Source: Actinomycetota bacterium (GTDB lineage Bacteria > Actinomycetota > Actinomycetes > Streptosporangiales > Streptosporangiaceae). From it: a stretch of 9,026 nt of DNA. A model generated the notes under the pieces. That model was not told where the DNA came from. It saw only the letters and a program-made list of their open reading frames with translations, and did no database searches. Position 1 is the first letter of the stretch; every line of letters begins with the position of its first letter. Both the position numbers and the translations under genes were made by a program. Location of the stretch: positions 1 through 9,026 of the forward strand of contig QGUZ01000198.1 in NCBI GenBank assembly GCA_003242605.1. Reading direction: 5' to 3'. This document shows positions 1 through 5,005 of this stretch, one piece after another.

Positions 1-176
1 GTAAACCGCGGACGCGGTCACCGATGGATCCCTGACTCGGCATCTGATCTCTCACGGCGGGGGATTGGTCAATGGTGTCGCCATGATGGCACGAACAGGC
101 CGAATCGGGTAACCCTCAGTTAAGATCGGAGTGGCCGAAGTAGGCCACAAAGCACGGGAATCCCGGACATTCGGCC
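1..176. other. Gene-free left edge
   Basis: I see no convincing coding frame here. On the minus strand a TTGACC hexamer (67-72) lies 17 bases from a weak GATCAG (44-49). It could be a promoter firing leftwards to a gene outside the window, but the -10 is poor. A 14-base palindrome, ACCGCG-GA-CGCGGT (5-18), sits at the extreme edge and cannot be interpreted without the flanking sequence. Confidence 0.3.
131..148 (-). terminator. Possible terminator of the PH-domain gene
   Basis: GTGGCC (131-136) and GGCCAC (143-148) form a perfect 6-bp stem with a 6-nt loop, about 28 nt past the stop codon of the PH-domain gene. The minus-strand sequence after it is not a real U tract. This is therefore only a candidate, of the short GC hairpin type common in actinobacteria. 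Confidence 0.35.
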
Positions 177-704
177 TCAATCATCGTCGTCTTTGCCGGG
201 GAAAATCAGTTGGCAGACCTCGAGGTACAACGTCTCGGGGTAGGGCAGGTAATCGACCTGGCGCAGGGCCTGGTCCTGACCGGCGGATTCGGTGATGAAC
301 GACCCGTACCCGAGCAGCCGGCCGAGCAGGGATCGTTCGAAGCGCATGTCGGTGACCTTGCTGAGCGGCAGCATGTTGACCTGCCGCGTGATCAGCCCGT
401 GGGTGGAGATCATGCGCTGGTTGGTGACCACGAAGTAGTCGACCGACCACTCCGCGACCTTCCACACGAAGCGGATCAGCAGCAGCAGCCAGGCCCACCA
501 CACGATCAGCAGGAGGTCGCCCTGGCCGTTGTCGTTGAGAAACTTGCTCAGCAGTCCCGCGACGATGAGCCCACCGAAGATCTCCGCCACCGGCCGCAGC
601 AGCACCGCCGGGTGGTGGCGGACCATGATCACAGATGTCTCGTGGGGGAGGAGGTACCGGCTGACGGAAGCCGGGGTGGACTCTCCGTGGGTGACCAGTC
701 TCAT
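177..704 (-). CDS. PH-domain (bPH2/YdbS-like) membrane protein
   Basis: A 175-residue membrane protein of the bacterial PH (bPH2) family; its molecular role is unknown. Two hydrophobic segments are visible, about residues 35-55 and 63-83, the second rich in Leu, Ile and Trp. They are followed by a PH-like region at about 88-165 that begins with the family hallmark DYFVVTNQRMI and continues through LITRQVNMLPLSKVTDM. The C-terminus ends in four aspartates. The ATG start is fixed by an ATGA overlap with the stop of the 52-codon gene just upstream (701-859), so the two are probably translated in a coupled way from one mRNA. The family is recognised from the two-helix-plus-PH architecture and the VVTNQR motif. 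Any specific function, such as envelope homeostasis, would be inference. Confidence 0.88.
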   Translation of the reverse strand: MRLVTHGESTPASVSRYLLPHETSVIMVRHHPAVLLRPVAEIFGGLIVAGLLSKFLNDNGQGDLLLIVWWAWLLLLIRFVWKVAEWSVDYFVVTNQRMISTHGLITRQVNMLPLSKVTDMRFERSLLGRLLGYGSFITESAGQDQALRQVDYLPYPETLYLEVCQLIFPGKDDDD

Positions 705-859
705 GTCAAAGCCGAGAAAAACGTTGCCAATGAATCGGCAGCTCCGAGCACGGTGTCGAGTGCGCCCCGAACGGCGCTGGCCGCGTCACCGGGTCTGGTG
801 AACAGGTAGAACGCCACAAAGGCGATCCCCGTATACTGGAGCACTTTCTTTACCTGCAC
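701..859 (-). CDS. 52-residue conserved-looking small protein coupled to the PH-domain gene
   Basis: An unrecognised small protein of 52 residues starting at GTG (857-859). It reads M-QVKKVLQYTGIAFVAFYLF and then TRPGDAASAVRGALD, followed by an amphipathic Ala/Leu-rich tail. Residues about 8-20 form one hydrophobic segment, so it may be a single-pass or membrane-attached peptide. Support for it being real: an AGGGG Shine-Dalgarno about 7 nt upstream, a TGA that overlaps the PH-domain ATG by four bases, and a plausible promoter at 895-922. Its composition is also less GC-saturated than the surrounding shadow frames. Working with its membrane-protein neighbour is inference from the coupling. 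No function is assigned. Confidence 0.72.
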   Translation of the reverse strand: MQVKKVLQYTGIAFVAFYLFTRPGDAASAVRGALDTVLGAADSLATFFSALT

Positions 860-894
860 TGCCGCCCCTCTCGCCCTTGGACACCCACCGATCT

Positions 895-922
895 ACATTA
901 CCCGCGCGATAGGCAGGGTAAA
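895..922 (-). promoter_or_regulatory. Putative promoter of the small-protein/PH operon
   Basis: On the minus strand TTTACC (917-922) is separated by 16 bases from TAATGT (895-900), resembling a housekeeping sigma promoter. Transcription would start near 888, leaving a leader of about 30 nt that includes the AGGGG ribosome site of the GTG-start gene at 859. This is sequence inspection only. Confidence 0.4.
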
Positions 923-1001
923 GCGCGACACAGCGCCCAGTATGCGTGCCTCCTGCGCCGCTTACCAGACCGCCGAGGTTGGTTGTGCGTGACCTGCGGG
1001 A

Positions 1002-1020
1002 ACGGCCCGGTACGGGCCGT
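1002..1020. repeat. GC-rich hairpin between two minus-strand units
   Basis: ACGGCCCG (1002-1009), GTA, CGGGCCGT (1013-1020) is a perfect 8-bp inverted repeat. Bulged outer pairing (GGAAC with GTTCC) extends it. It lies 54 nt past the stop of the 72-residue gene and upstream of the small-protein/PH operon promoter, so it may be a second terminator hairpin insulating the two units. Confidence 0.4.
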
Positions 1021-1051
1021 GTTCCTCCGGACACACCCGGCCTCGGCCGTA

Positions 1052-1069
1052 CCCGGGGTCACACCCGGG
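1052..1069 (-). terminator. Hairpin directly after the 72-residue gene
   Basis: CCCGGG (1052-1057) and CCCGGG (1064-1069) form a 6-bp stem with a 6-nt loop, beginning only 4 nt after the TGA at 1074-1076. There is no U tract. The position immediately after the stop, and a second GC hairpin at 1002-1020, suggest termination. Confidence 0.4.
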
Positions 1070-1073
1070 CCGC

Positions 1074-1292
1074 TCACCGCCGGCCGGCCGCCCCCATCGC
1101 GAGCACCTGTAGGTGCCTGCGCGCGATGCGCTCGACGAGCACGGGGTGAGCGTGGCCGAGCACCTCCAGCGCGCCGTACCGCGCCGCGTCCACGCAGCGC
1201 AGCACGGTCGCCGCCGGATGCACCGCGGCGAACTCGTCCTGCAGCGCCGCCGCGATCCGCTCGTACGGCCCGGCCCCCGGAATCCGGCCCAT
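1074..1292 (-). CDS. Small protein resembling the three-helix-bundle dimerization family
   Basis: A 72-residue soluble-looking protein. The order is an amphipathic first helix (YERIAAALQDEFAAV), a central segment (ATVLRCVDAARYGALEVL), and a C-terminal helix with the block HPVLVERIARRHLQVLA. The P-VLVER-A-R-L pattern near the C-terminus is what I recognise from small actinobacterial proteins annotated as three-helix bundle dimerization domain proteins. The assignment is by recollection of that pattern, not by search. The ATG start is supported by a strong GAAGGAG ribosome site 4 nt upstream. The gene stands alone, with a hairpin after its stop and about 450 bp of repeat-bearing DNA upstream. 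Its function is unknown; dimerization is inferred from the family name only. Confidence 0.7.
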   Translation of the reverse strand: MGRIPGAGPYERIAAALQDEFAAVHPAATVLRCVDAARYGALEVLGHAHPVLVERIARRHLQVLAMGAAGRR

Positions 1293-1334
1293 TCCGCTCC
1301 TTCACCCCCGCGTCCTCGTCCCGGCGTCGCCGGG

Positions 1335-1365
1335 TGTCAGGGAACGCGTGTGCCGCCGCCTGACA
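1335..1365. repeat. 7-bp inverted repeat TGTCAGG-N17-CCTGACA
   Basis: TGTCAGG at 1335-1341 and CCTGACA at 1359-1365 are perfectly complementary with a 17-base spacer. They lie 43-73 nt upstream of the 72-residue gene's ATG and directly beside a 6-bp hairpin (1320-1334). It could be a dyad operator or a leader RNA structure; neither is shown. Confidence 0.45.
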
Positions 1366-1370
1366 TCACC

Positions 1371-1415
1371 GTGTCGGTCGTTGGTGTCGGTCGATGGTGT
1401 AAGTCGTGTCGGTCG
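1371..1415. repeat. Three direct copies of GTGTCGGTCG
   Basis: Exact 10-base copies start at 1371, 1384 and 1406 (spacings 13 and 22), and a partial GTGTGTCG follows. On the minus strand they read CGACCGACAC. They lie about 80-125 nt upstream of the 72-residue gene, where an activator or repressor array could sit, but low-complexity GTCG drift is an alternative. Confidence 0.5.
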
Positions 1416-1663
1416 TGTGTCGCGCCATCCGTCGCGTCATCACTGTATGTGTCCACAGTATGGCGGTAAGTAACCGGCGATGGGTGGGGTTTGCCGCAGG
1501 ATCGCGCCATCCGCTCGGAAAAAACCGGCCAAGCGGCGACGGACGGAGGGACGCGGCGGAGCCCGGCGCGGGAAACGCCCGCCGGGGAGCGCGCGCGGGG
1601 TACGGCCGGCCGCGGCGAGAGGGGCGGTGCGGACGGCCGTACCGGAGCGTGCGGGCGCCCGTG

Positions 1664-1695
1664 CGGACGGAACCGGACGGAACCGGACGGAACCG
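1664..1695. repeat. Tandem repeat, period 10 (CGGACGGAAC), about 3.2 copies
   Basis: The unit CGGACGGAAC repeats without mismatch from 1664 to 1695 in the non-coding stretch beyond the upp terminator. It is a perfect short tandem repeat that could vary in copy number between strains. No function is apparent. Confidence 0.7.
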
Positions 1696-1701
1696 TGTGG
1701 C

Positions 1702-1722
1702 GGGCCGGCGACGGCCGGGCCC
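1702..1722 (-). terminator. Probable upp terminator hairpin
   Basis: GGGCCGGC (1702-1709) pairs with GCC-g-GGCCC (1714-1722) to give an 8-bp all-GC stem with a 4-nt loop and one bulge. It begins about 18 nt after the upp stop codon. The absence of a U run is usual for actinobacterial terminators. Confidence 0.5.
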
Positions 1723-1740
1723 ACGGGCGGCGCGGGCGGG

Positions 1741-2379
1741 TCAGACGACGCCGTAGAGCCGGTCCCCGGCGTCGCCGAGCCCGGGCACGATGAAGCCCTT
1801 CTCGTTGAGCCGCTCGTCGACGGCGGCGGTGACCACGCGGATCGGCTTGCCGCTGTCGCCGAACTCCTCCTCCAGCCGGGCCAGGCCCTCGGGCGCGGCG
1901 AGCAGGCAGATCGCGGTCACGTCGGTGGCGCCCCGGTCGAACAGGAGCTTGATCGCGGCGGCGAGGGTGCCGCCGGTGGCGAGCATCGGGTCGAGCACGT
2001 AGCACTGCCGCCCGGACAGGTCCTCGGGCAGCCGGGTGGCGTAGGTCTCCGCCTTGAGCGTGCCCTCGTCGCGAACCATGCCGAGGAAGCCGACCTCCGC
2101 GGTGGGCAGCAGCCGGGCCATGCCGTCGAGCATGCCCAGGCCCGCGCGCAGGATCGGCACCACGAGCGGGGCCGGGCGGGCGAGGTGGCGGCCGTGCGCC
2201 GGCGCGAGCGGGGTCTGGACCGTGATCTCGACGGTCCGCACGTCCCTGGTCGCCTCGTAGGCGAGCAGGGTCACGAGCTCGTCGGCGAGCCGGCGGAAGG
2301 TCGGCGAGTCGGTGCGCACGTCGCGGAGGGTGGTGAGCTTGTGCGCCACCAGCGGGTGGTCTACGACGAGGGTGTCCAT
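1741..2379 (-). CDS. upp: Uracil phosphoribosyltransferase
   Basis: A cytoplasmic pyrimidine-salvage enzyme that joins uracil to PRPP, giving UMP and pyrophosphate. At 212 residues it is full length for the family. The N-terminal VVDHPLVAHKLTTLRD block is diagnostic. The PRPP-binding loop VLDPMLATGGTL is at about 128-139, and the C-terminal uracil-binding loop GFIVPGLGDAGDR at about 195-207; all key residues are present. I start it at the ATG at 2377-2379. A TTG three codons upstream is in frame but has no ribosome site and adds nothing conserved. The ATG also lacks a clear Shine-Dalgarno, and a TAGCGT (-10-like) lies just upstream, so leaderless translation is possible. The gene diverges from the TadA-associated/tadA cluster and has its own hairpin downstream. 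Confidence 0.96.
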   Translation of the reverse strand: MDTLVVDHPLVAHKLTTLRDVRTDSPTFRRLADELVTLLAYEATRDVRTVEITVQTPLAPAHGRHLARPAPLVVPILRAGLGMLDGMARLLPTAEVGFLGMVRDEGTLKAETYATRLPEDLSGRQCYVLDPMLATGGTLAAAIKLLFDRGATDVTAICLLAAPEGLARLEEEFGDSGKPIRVVTAAVDERLNEKGFIVPGLGDAGDRLYGVV

Positions 2380-2503
2380 GAAAGCCAACGCTACAACAGG
2401 GAAAACGCGGCGTAATGACCGCCGGTTTTGATCACAATTTGGGCTGTCCGCCGTACGTCAGGACGGTGAGTCTGAAACGATTGGGATACAGGGCGATGCG
2501 GCG

Positions 2504-3103
2504 ATGGGGTGGACGATGATGGATCGTGGCGCGGACCACCGGCACGGCCTCCGGAGCGCGGACGACGACCCCGACGACCGCGAGCTGGAGGAGGACGCCG
2601 CCCTCAGCTTCGCCATCGCGGTCTACCGCGAGGACGACCAGTGGGAGGCGGACATGCTGCCGTTCGCCCTCACCTCGAACCTCGACCGGCTCATCCACGC
2701 GCTGCGGCAGCAGCCGAGCATCAGCGGCACGATTGGCCTCGTCGACATTGGGGATGAGTTCTTCGTGGCGCTGCGCGTGCTCGGCGAACGGGTGAGCGTG
2801 TTCCTGTCCGACATCACGGCCGCCTGGGACTGGCCGCTCGCCGAGCAGGTCCTGGAGTACCTCGACATCCCGGTCCCGGACGAGGAGGAGCTCGAGGCGG
2901 TCCTGCGGGAGGGCAAGCAGATGGTGCTGCCGGTCGGGGACCTGTCGATCTTCGCCGACCTCGGCATGGACGAGATGGAGCTGGTCGCGCTCTCCGGTGA
3001 CCGCGAGCTGCTCCCCGACGAGGTGCTGTCGAGCATCGCCGCCCGGCTGGGCTTCTCCCAGCCGTACGAGCGCGCGGTCGACGCCGCCCTCGGCCTCGGG
3101 TGA
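2504..3103 (+). CDS. tRNA adenosine deaminase-associated protein, copy 1
   Basis: A 199-residue member of the actinobacterial family found next to tadA; its biochemical role is not established. After an acidic, low-complexity N-terminus (about 1-32), the core starts at FAIAVYREDDQWEADMLP and runs through an alpha/beta region with IGDEFFVALRV and VSVFLSDITAAWDWPLA. A C-terminal block follows, GDLSIFADLGMDEMELVAL then LLPDEVLSSIAARLGF, which is shared with the next gene. Start choice: ATG 2504 gives the longest frame. ATGs at 2516 and 2519 are also in frame and lie closer to a GGGGTGG that could be the ribosome site, so the true start may be 5 residues later. It is first in a tight cluster, 15 nt ahead of its paralogue and then tadA. 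Confidence 0.85.
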   Translation: MGWTMMDRGADHRHGLRSADDDPDDRELEEDAALSFAIAVYREDDQWEADMLPFALTSNLDRLIHALRQQPSISGTIGLVDIGDEFFVALRVLGERVSVFLSDITAAWDWPLAEQVLEYLDIPVPDEEELEAVLREGKQMVLPVGDLSIFADLGMDEMELVALSGDRELLPDEVLSSIAARLGFSQPYERAVDAALGLG

Positions 3104-3118
3104 CCCGGGGGGCCCGCC

Positions 3119-3601
3119 GTGTCCGGCCAGCCGCCGAACCTGTTCGCCGCCGCCTTCGTCCGTAACGGCGACCGCTGGACGGGCGCCGAGGTCGACCTGT
3201 CCGCGGCGGAGTACCCCGACGACGTGACCGACCTCGTCCAGGAGGCGCTCGGCCTCGCCGGGGACGAGCTCGCGCTGCTGTGCGTGGAGGTGGAGGACGA
3301 GTGGTTCGCGCTCGTCCGGTTCGAGGGCGACCGCGAGCCCCGGGCGTTCATCTCCGACGCGCAGCCGAGCGGCGACCGCTACGCCGAGCTGTTCAGCGAG
3401 CTCGCCGGGGCCGCGCCCGATGCGGAGGCGAACGGCCTCGGGGTGCGCCCCGCGGGCGACTTCGAGCTGCTCAGCGACCTCGGCGTGTCCGCCGACGAGC
3501 TGCTCGAGCTGAGCATGGAGGAGGGCGCGCTGCCCGGCGACATCCTCGGCGTCATCGCGGAACGCCTCGCCTTCGGCGACGAGCTCGACCGGCTCCGGTG
3601 A
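3119..3601 (+). CDS. tRNA adenosine deaminase-associated protein, copy 2
   Basis: A 160-residue paralogue of the preceding gene. The same order of elements is seen: an N-terminal strand FAAAFVRNGDRWTGAEVDL, a central EDEWFALVRFEGDREPRAFISDA, and a C-terminal GDFELLSDLGVSADELLEL followed by LPGDILGVIAERLAF. That last block aligns well with GDLSIFADLGMDEMELVAL and LLPDEVLSSIAARLGF in copy 1. The start is GTG 3119, preceded by a run of G bases (3105-3112) at suitable distance. The stop lies 8 nt before the preferred tadA start (or overlaps an alternative GTG start by 4 nt), so it is almost certainly co-transcribed with tadA. A role in assembling or modulating TadA is a guess from conserved adjacency alone. 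Confidence 0.85.
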   Translation: MSGQPPNLFAAAFVRNGDRWTGAEVDLSAAEYPDDVTDLVQEALGLAGDELALLCVEVEDEWFALVRFEGDREPRAFISDAQPSGDRYAELFSELAGAAPDAEANGLGVRPAGDFELLSDLGVSADELLELSMEEGALPGDILGVIAERLAFGDELDRLR

Positions 3602-3609
3602 GGTGCGCG

Positions 3610-4137
3610 GTGAGCTCCGTCGACGACGCGCCCTTCGCCGCCGAGCCGCGGGACGACCGCGCGGCCGGCCACGTCCCGCCCCCGCCGCCCGGCTACGAGG
3701 AGGCGATGCGGCTCGCCCTCGCCGAGGCGGAGCGGGCCGCGGCCCGCGGCGAGGTCCCGGTCGGCGCGGTCGTGCTCGACGAGGAGGGCGGCACGCTCGC
3801 CGCGGCGGGCAACGACCGCGAGGCCTCCGGCGACCCCACCGGGCACGCCGAGGTGCTCGCCCTGCGCGCCGCGGCCGCCGCCCGCGGCACCTGGCGGCTC
3901 GACGGCTGCACGCTCGTCGTCACCCTGGAGCCGTGCACGATGTGCGCGGGCGCGGCCGTCCAGTCCCGCGTCTCCCGGGTCGTCTACGGGGCCGTGGACG
4001 AGCGCGGCGGCGCCGCCGGGTCGCTGTGGGACGTGCTGCGGGACCGCCGCCTCAACCACCGCCCCGAGGTCATCATGGGCGTGCTCGCCGAGGAGTGCGC
4101 CGCCCTGCTCACCGCGTTCTTCGCCGCCCGCCGCTGA
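3610..4137 (+). CDS. tadA: tRNA-specific adenosine deaminase
   Basis: A zinc-dependent deaminase that converts A34 to inosine in the anticodon of tRNA-Arg(ACG), allowing wobble decoding of CGN codons. The cytidine-deaminase fold signatures are intact. GEVPVGAVV is at about 47-55. H79-A-E81 supplies a zinc ligand and the catalytic glutamate. PCTMC, with C109 and C112, supplies the other two ligands. The C-terminus (SLWDVLRDRRLNHRPEV) is typical. Relative to E. coli TadA there is a Pro-rich N-terminal extension of about 20-25 residues (GHVPPPPPGYEEAM). The start is uncertain. GTG 3610 is favoured because GGTGAGG lies 5-6 nt upstream. GTG 3598 overlaps the previous stop as GTGA and would add 4 residues. 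It is third in the cluster after two TadA-associated genes. Confidence 0.95.
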   Translation: MSSVDDAPFAAEPRDDRAAGHVPPPPPGYEEAMRLALAEAERAAARGEVPVGAVVLDEEGGTLAAAGNDREASGDPTGHAEVLALRAAAAARGTWRLDGCTLVVTLEPCTMCAGAAVQSRVSRVVYGAVDERGGAAGSLWDVLRDRRLNHRPEVIMGVLAEECAALLTAFFAARR

Positions 4138-4143
4138 CGGCGG
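4128..4143 (+). terminator. Possible stem-loop at the tadA stop codon
   Basis: CCGCCG (4128-4133), loop CTGA holding the stop codon, CGGCGG (4138-4143): a perfect 6-bp GC stem at the end of tadA, with no U tract. It may be a terminator between tadA and the independently promoted oxidoreductase, or simply reflect CCG/GCC codons. Confidence 0.3.
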
Positions 4144-4161
4144 TACGGCACGGCGCCGCGA

Positions 4162-4192
4162 TTGACCTCGAGCGCGGTTGAGGTCGCAGGGT
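4162..4192 (+). promoter_or_regulatory. MerR/SoxR-type operator-promoter of the PPOX gene
   Basis: TTGACC (4162-4167) is the -35, and CAGGGT (4187-4192) the likely -10, with an over-long 19-bp spacer filled by a dyad: GACCTC (4164-4169) facing GAGGTC (4180-4185). The arms can be read as TTGACCTC and TTGAGGTC around 8 bases, matching the ACCTCAA/TTGAGGT-type operators of SoxR and related MerR regulators. A 19-bp spacer with a dyad between the hexamers is the hallmark of MerR-family activation by DNA distortion. The start of transcription would fall at about 4198-4199, on the ATG. No MerR gene is present in the window, so the regulator would act in trans. Confidence 0.65.
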
Positions 4193-4198
4193 GGAGGC

Positions 4199-4591
4199 AT
4201 GGTCTTCACTCAGGCAGAACTCGACTATCTCCGCTCCCAGCGCCTCGGCCGGCTGGCGACGGTGGCCCCGGACGGCCGCCCGCAGAACAACCCGGTCGGC
4301 TTCTTCGTCGACCCCGAGACCGGCGTGATCACCATCGGCGGGTACCGCCTCGGCGCCACGAAGAAGTTCAAGAACGTGCGGCAGGGCGGCACGGCGGTCG
4401 CGTTCGTCGTGGACGACATCGCCTCCGTCGATCCGTGGGTGGTGCGGGGCGTGGAGATCCGCGGCACCGCCGAGGCCCTGACGGACGTCGACCCGCCCCG
4501 GCCCACCATGTCACGGGAGATCATCAGGATCACCCCGCGCCGGATCATCTCCTGGGGCCTGGGCGGGCCGTTCTCCGCCCGCGACGTGTGA
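4199..4591 (+). CDS. PPOX-class F420-dependent oxidoreductase-type protein
   Basis: A 130-residue split-barrel flavin/deazaflavin-binding protein of the PPOX class. The N-terminal FTQAELDYLRSQRLGRLATV and DGRPQNNPVGFFVD, the cofactor-region TKKFKNV, VAFVVDDIASVDPWVVRG, and the C-terminal IIRITPRRIISWGL match small actinobacterial F420-dependent oxidoreductases. The cofactor and substrate are inferred from the family. The start is ATG 4199. GGAGG sits only 1 nt before it, too close for normal use, and the promoter at 4162-4192 would place transcription on the ATG, so the mRNA is probably leaderless. An upstream in-frame TTG (4178) lies inside the operator and is rejected. The gene is convergent with the SRPBCC gene, only 18 nt away. 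Confidence 0.88.
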   Translation: MVFTQAELDYLRSQRLGRLATVAPDGRPQNNPVGFFVDPETGVITIGGYRLGATKKFKNVRQGGTAVAFVVDDIASVDPWVVRGVEIRGTAEALTDVDPPRPTMSREIIRITPRRIISWGLGGPFSARDV

Positions 4592-4612
4592 GCGCCGGGC
4601 CGGGCTCGCTCA
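4589..4612. terminator. Shared bidirectional hairpin between convergent genes
   Basis: TGAGCG (4589-4594) and CGCTCA (4607-4612) form a perfect 6-bp inverted repeat, with extra internal CC/GG pairing. Its outer ends are the two TGA stop codons of the PPOX gene (plus) and the SRPBCC gene (minus). It is a compact candidate for bidirectional termination. Part of the symmetry follows automatically from facing TGA stops. Confidence 0.4.
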
Positions 4613-5005
4613 GCCGTCCGTCAGACGGGCGGCGCAGCCGAGCTCCGCGGCGAGCCGCCGCAGGCCGTCGGCGAAGCTCGCGCGGGTGGCCCGCCGGAAG
4701 CCGATGAAGAACCGGTTGGCGACCGGCACGCCCCACCGCAGCCGCCGCGCGACGTTGTAGACGCGGTGGACGAGCAGCGCGCCCTCGGGGTGCGGGGCCA
4801 CGGTCCACTCGCCGCGGTACCACCAGTCGCCCTGGACGGCCACGCCGCCGTCGATGGCCTCGACCCGTGGCGGCGGGTGGGCGTGCCGCCGTGCCGTACC
4901 GGGCGGCGGGGGAGCGGGCGCCACGATCCCGGCGAGCGCCGCGAGCACCCGCTCCGCCGGGGCCTCGACGATCCCCGACACCTGGGTGACGAGGGTCTTC
5001 CTCAT
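4610..5005 (-). CDS. SRPBCC (START/Bet v1-like) family protein
   Basis: A 131-residue protein of the SRPBCC ligand-binding superfamily, whose members bind hydrophobic ligands in a deep cavity; the ligand here is unknown. The N-terminal strand VTQVSGIVEAPAERVLAALA is the typical opening. Central strands (VEAIDGGVAVQGDWWYRGEWTV, then GALLVHRVYNVA) and a long C-terminal helix (RATRASFADGLRRLAAELG) follow. A Pro-rich insertion (APAPPPPG) lies at about 30-37. The ATG start overlaps the stop of the upstream NTF2-like gene by ATGA, so the two are translationally coupled. The tail (CAARLTDG) is short and ends 18 nt from the convergent oxidoreductase. Family call moderately secure; role unknown. Confidence 0.75.
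   Translation of the reverse strand: MRKTLVTQVSGIVEAPAERVLAALAGIVAPAPPPPGTARRHAHPPPRVEAIDGGVAVQGDWWYRGEWTVAPHPEGALLVHRVYNVARRLRWGVPVANRFFIGFRRATRASFADGLRRLAAELGCAARLTDG

Larger units (their letters stand above)
1293..1740. other. 448-bp gene-free region upstream of the 72-residue gene and downstream of upp
   Basis: I see no credible gene here; the open frames lack ribosome sites and resemble shadows. It holds a perfect hairpin CCCGGC-GTC-GCCGGG (1320-1334) in what would be the leader of the 72-residue gene, a TGTCAGG/CCTGACA inverted repeat (1335-1365), and three direct copies of GTGTCGGTCG (1371-1415). It also holds an ACTGT-N8-ACAGT inverted repeat (1442-1459), a 10-bp tandem repeat (1664-1695) and the probable upp terminator (1702-1722). 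I could not identify a convincing -35/-10 pair for the 72-residue gene. Confidence 0.6.

Noticed and set aside
1371..1415. CRISPR-like array
   Set aside because: The repeats are only 10 bases, unevenly spaced, and no cas gene or spacer structure is present.
1741..2388. upp start at TTG 2388
   Set aside because: It adds three unconserved residues; family proteins begin just before the VVDHPLVAHKL block, and ATG 2379 fits.
1480..2415. Long plus-strand open frame (311 codons) opposite upp
   Set aside because: Antisense to a full-length upp with intact motifs; the Arg/Gly-rich translation has no recognisable fold.
3280..4137. tadA extended upstream to 3280
   Set aside because: The extra residues are out-of-frame shadow of the second TadA-associated gene (Arg-rich). 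The real start is near 3598-3610.
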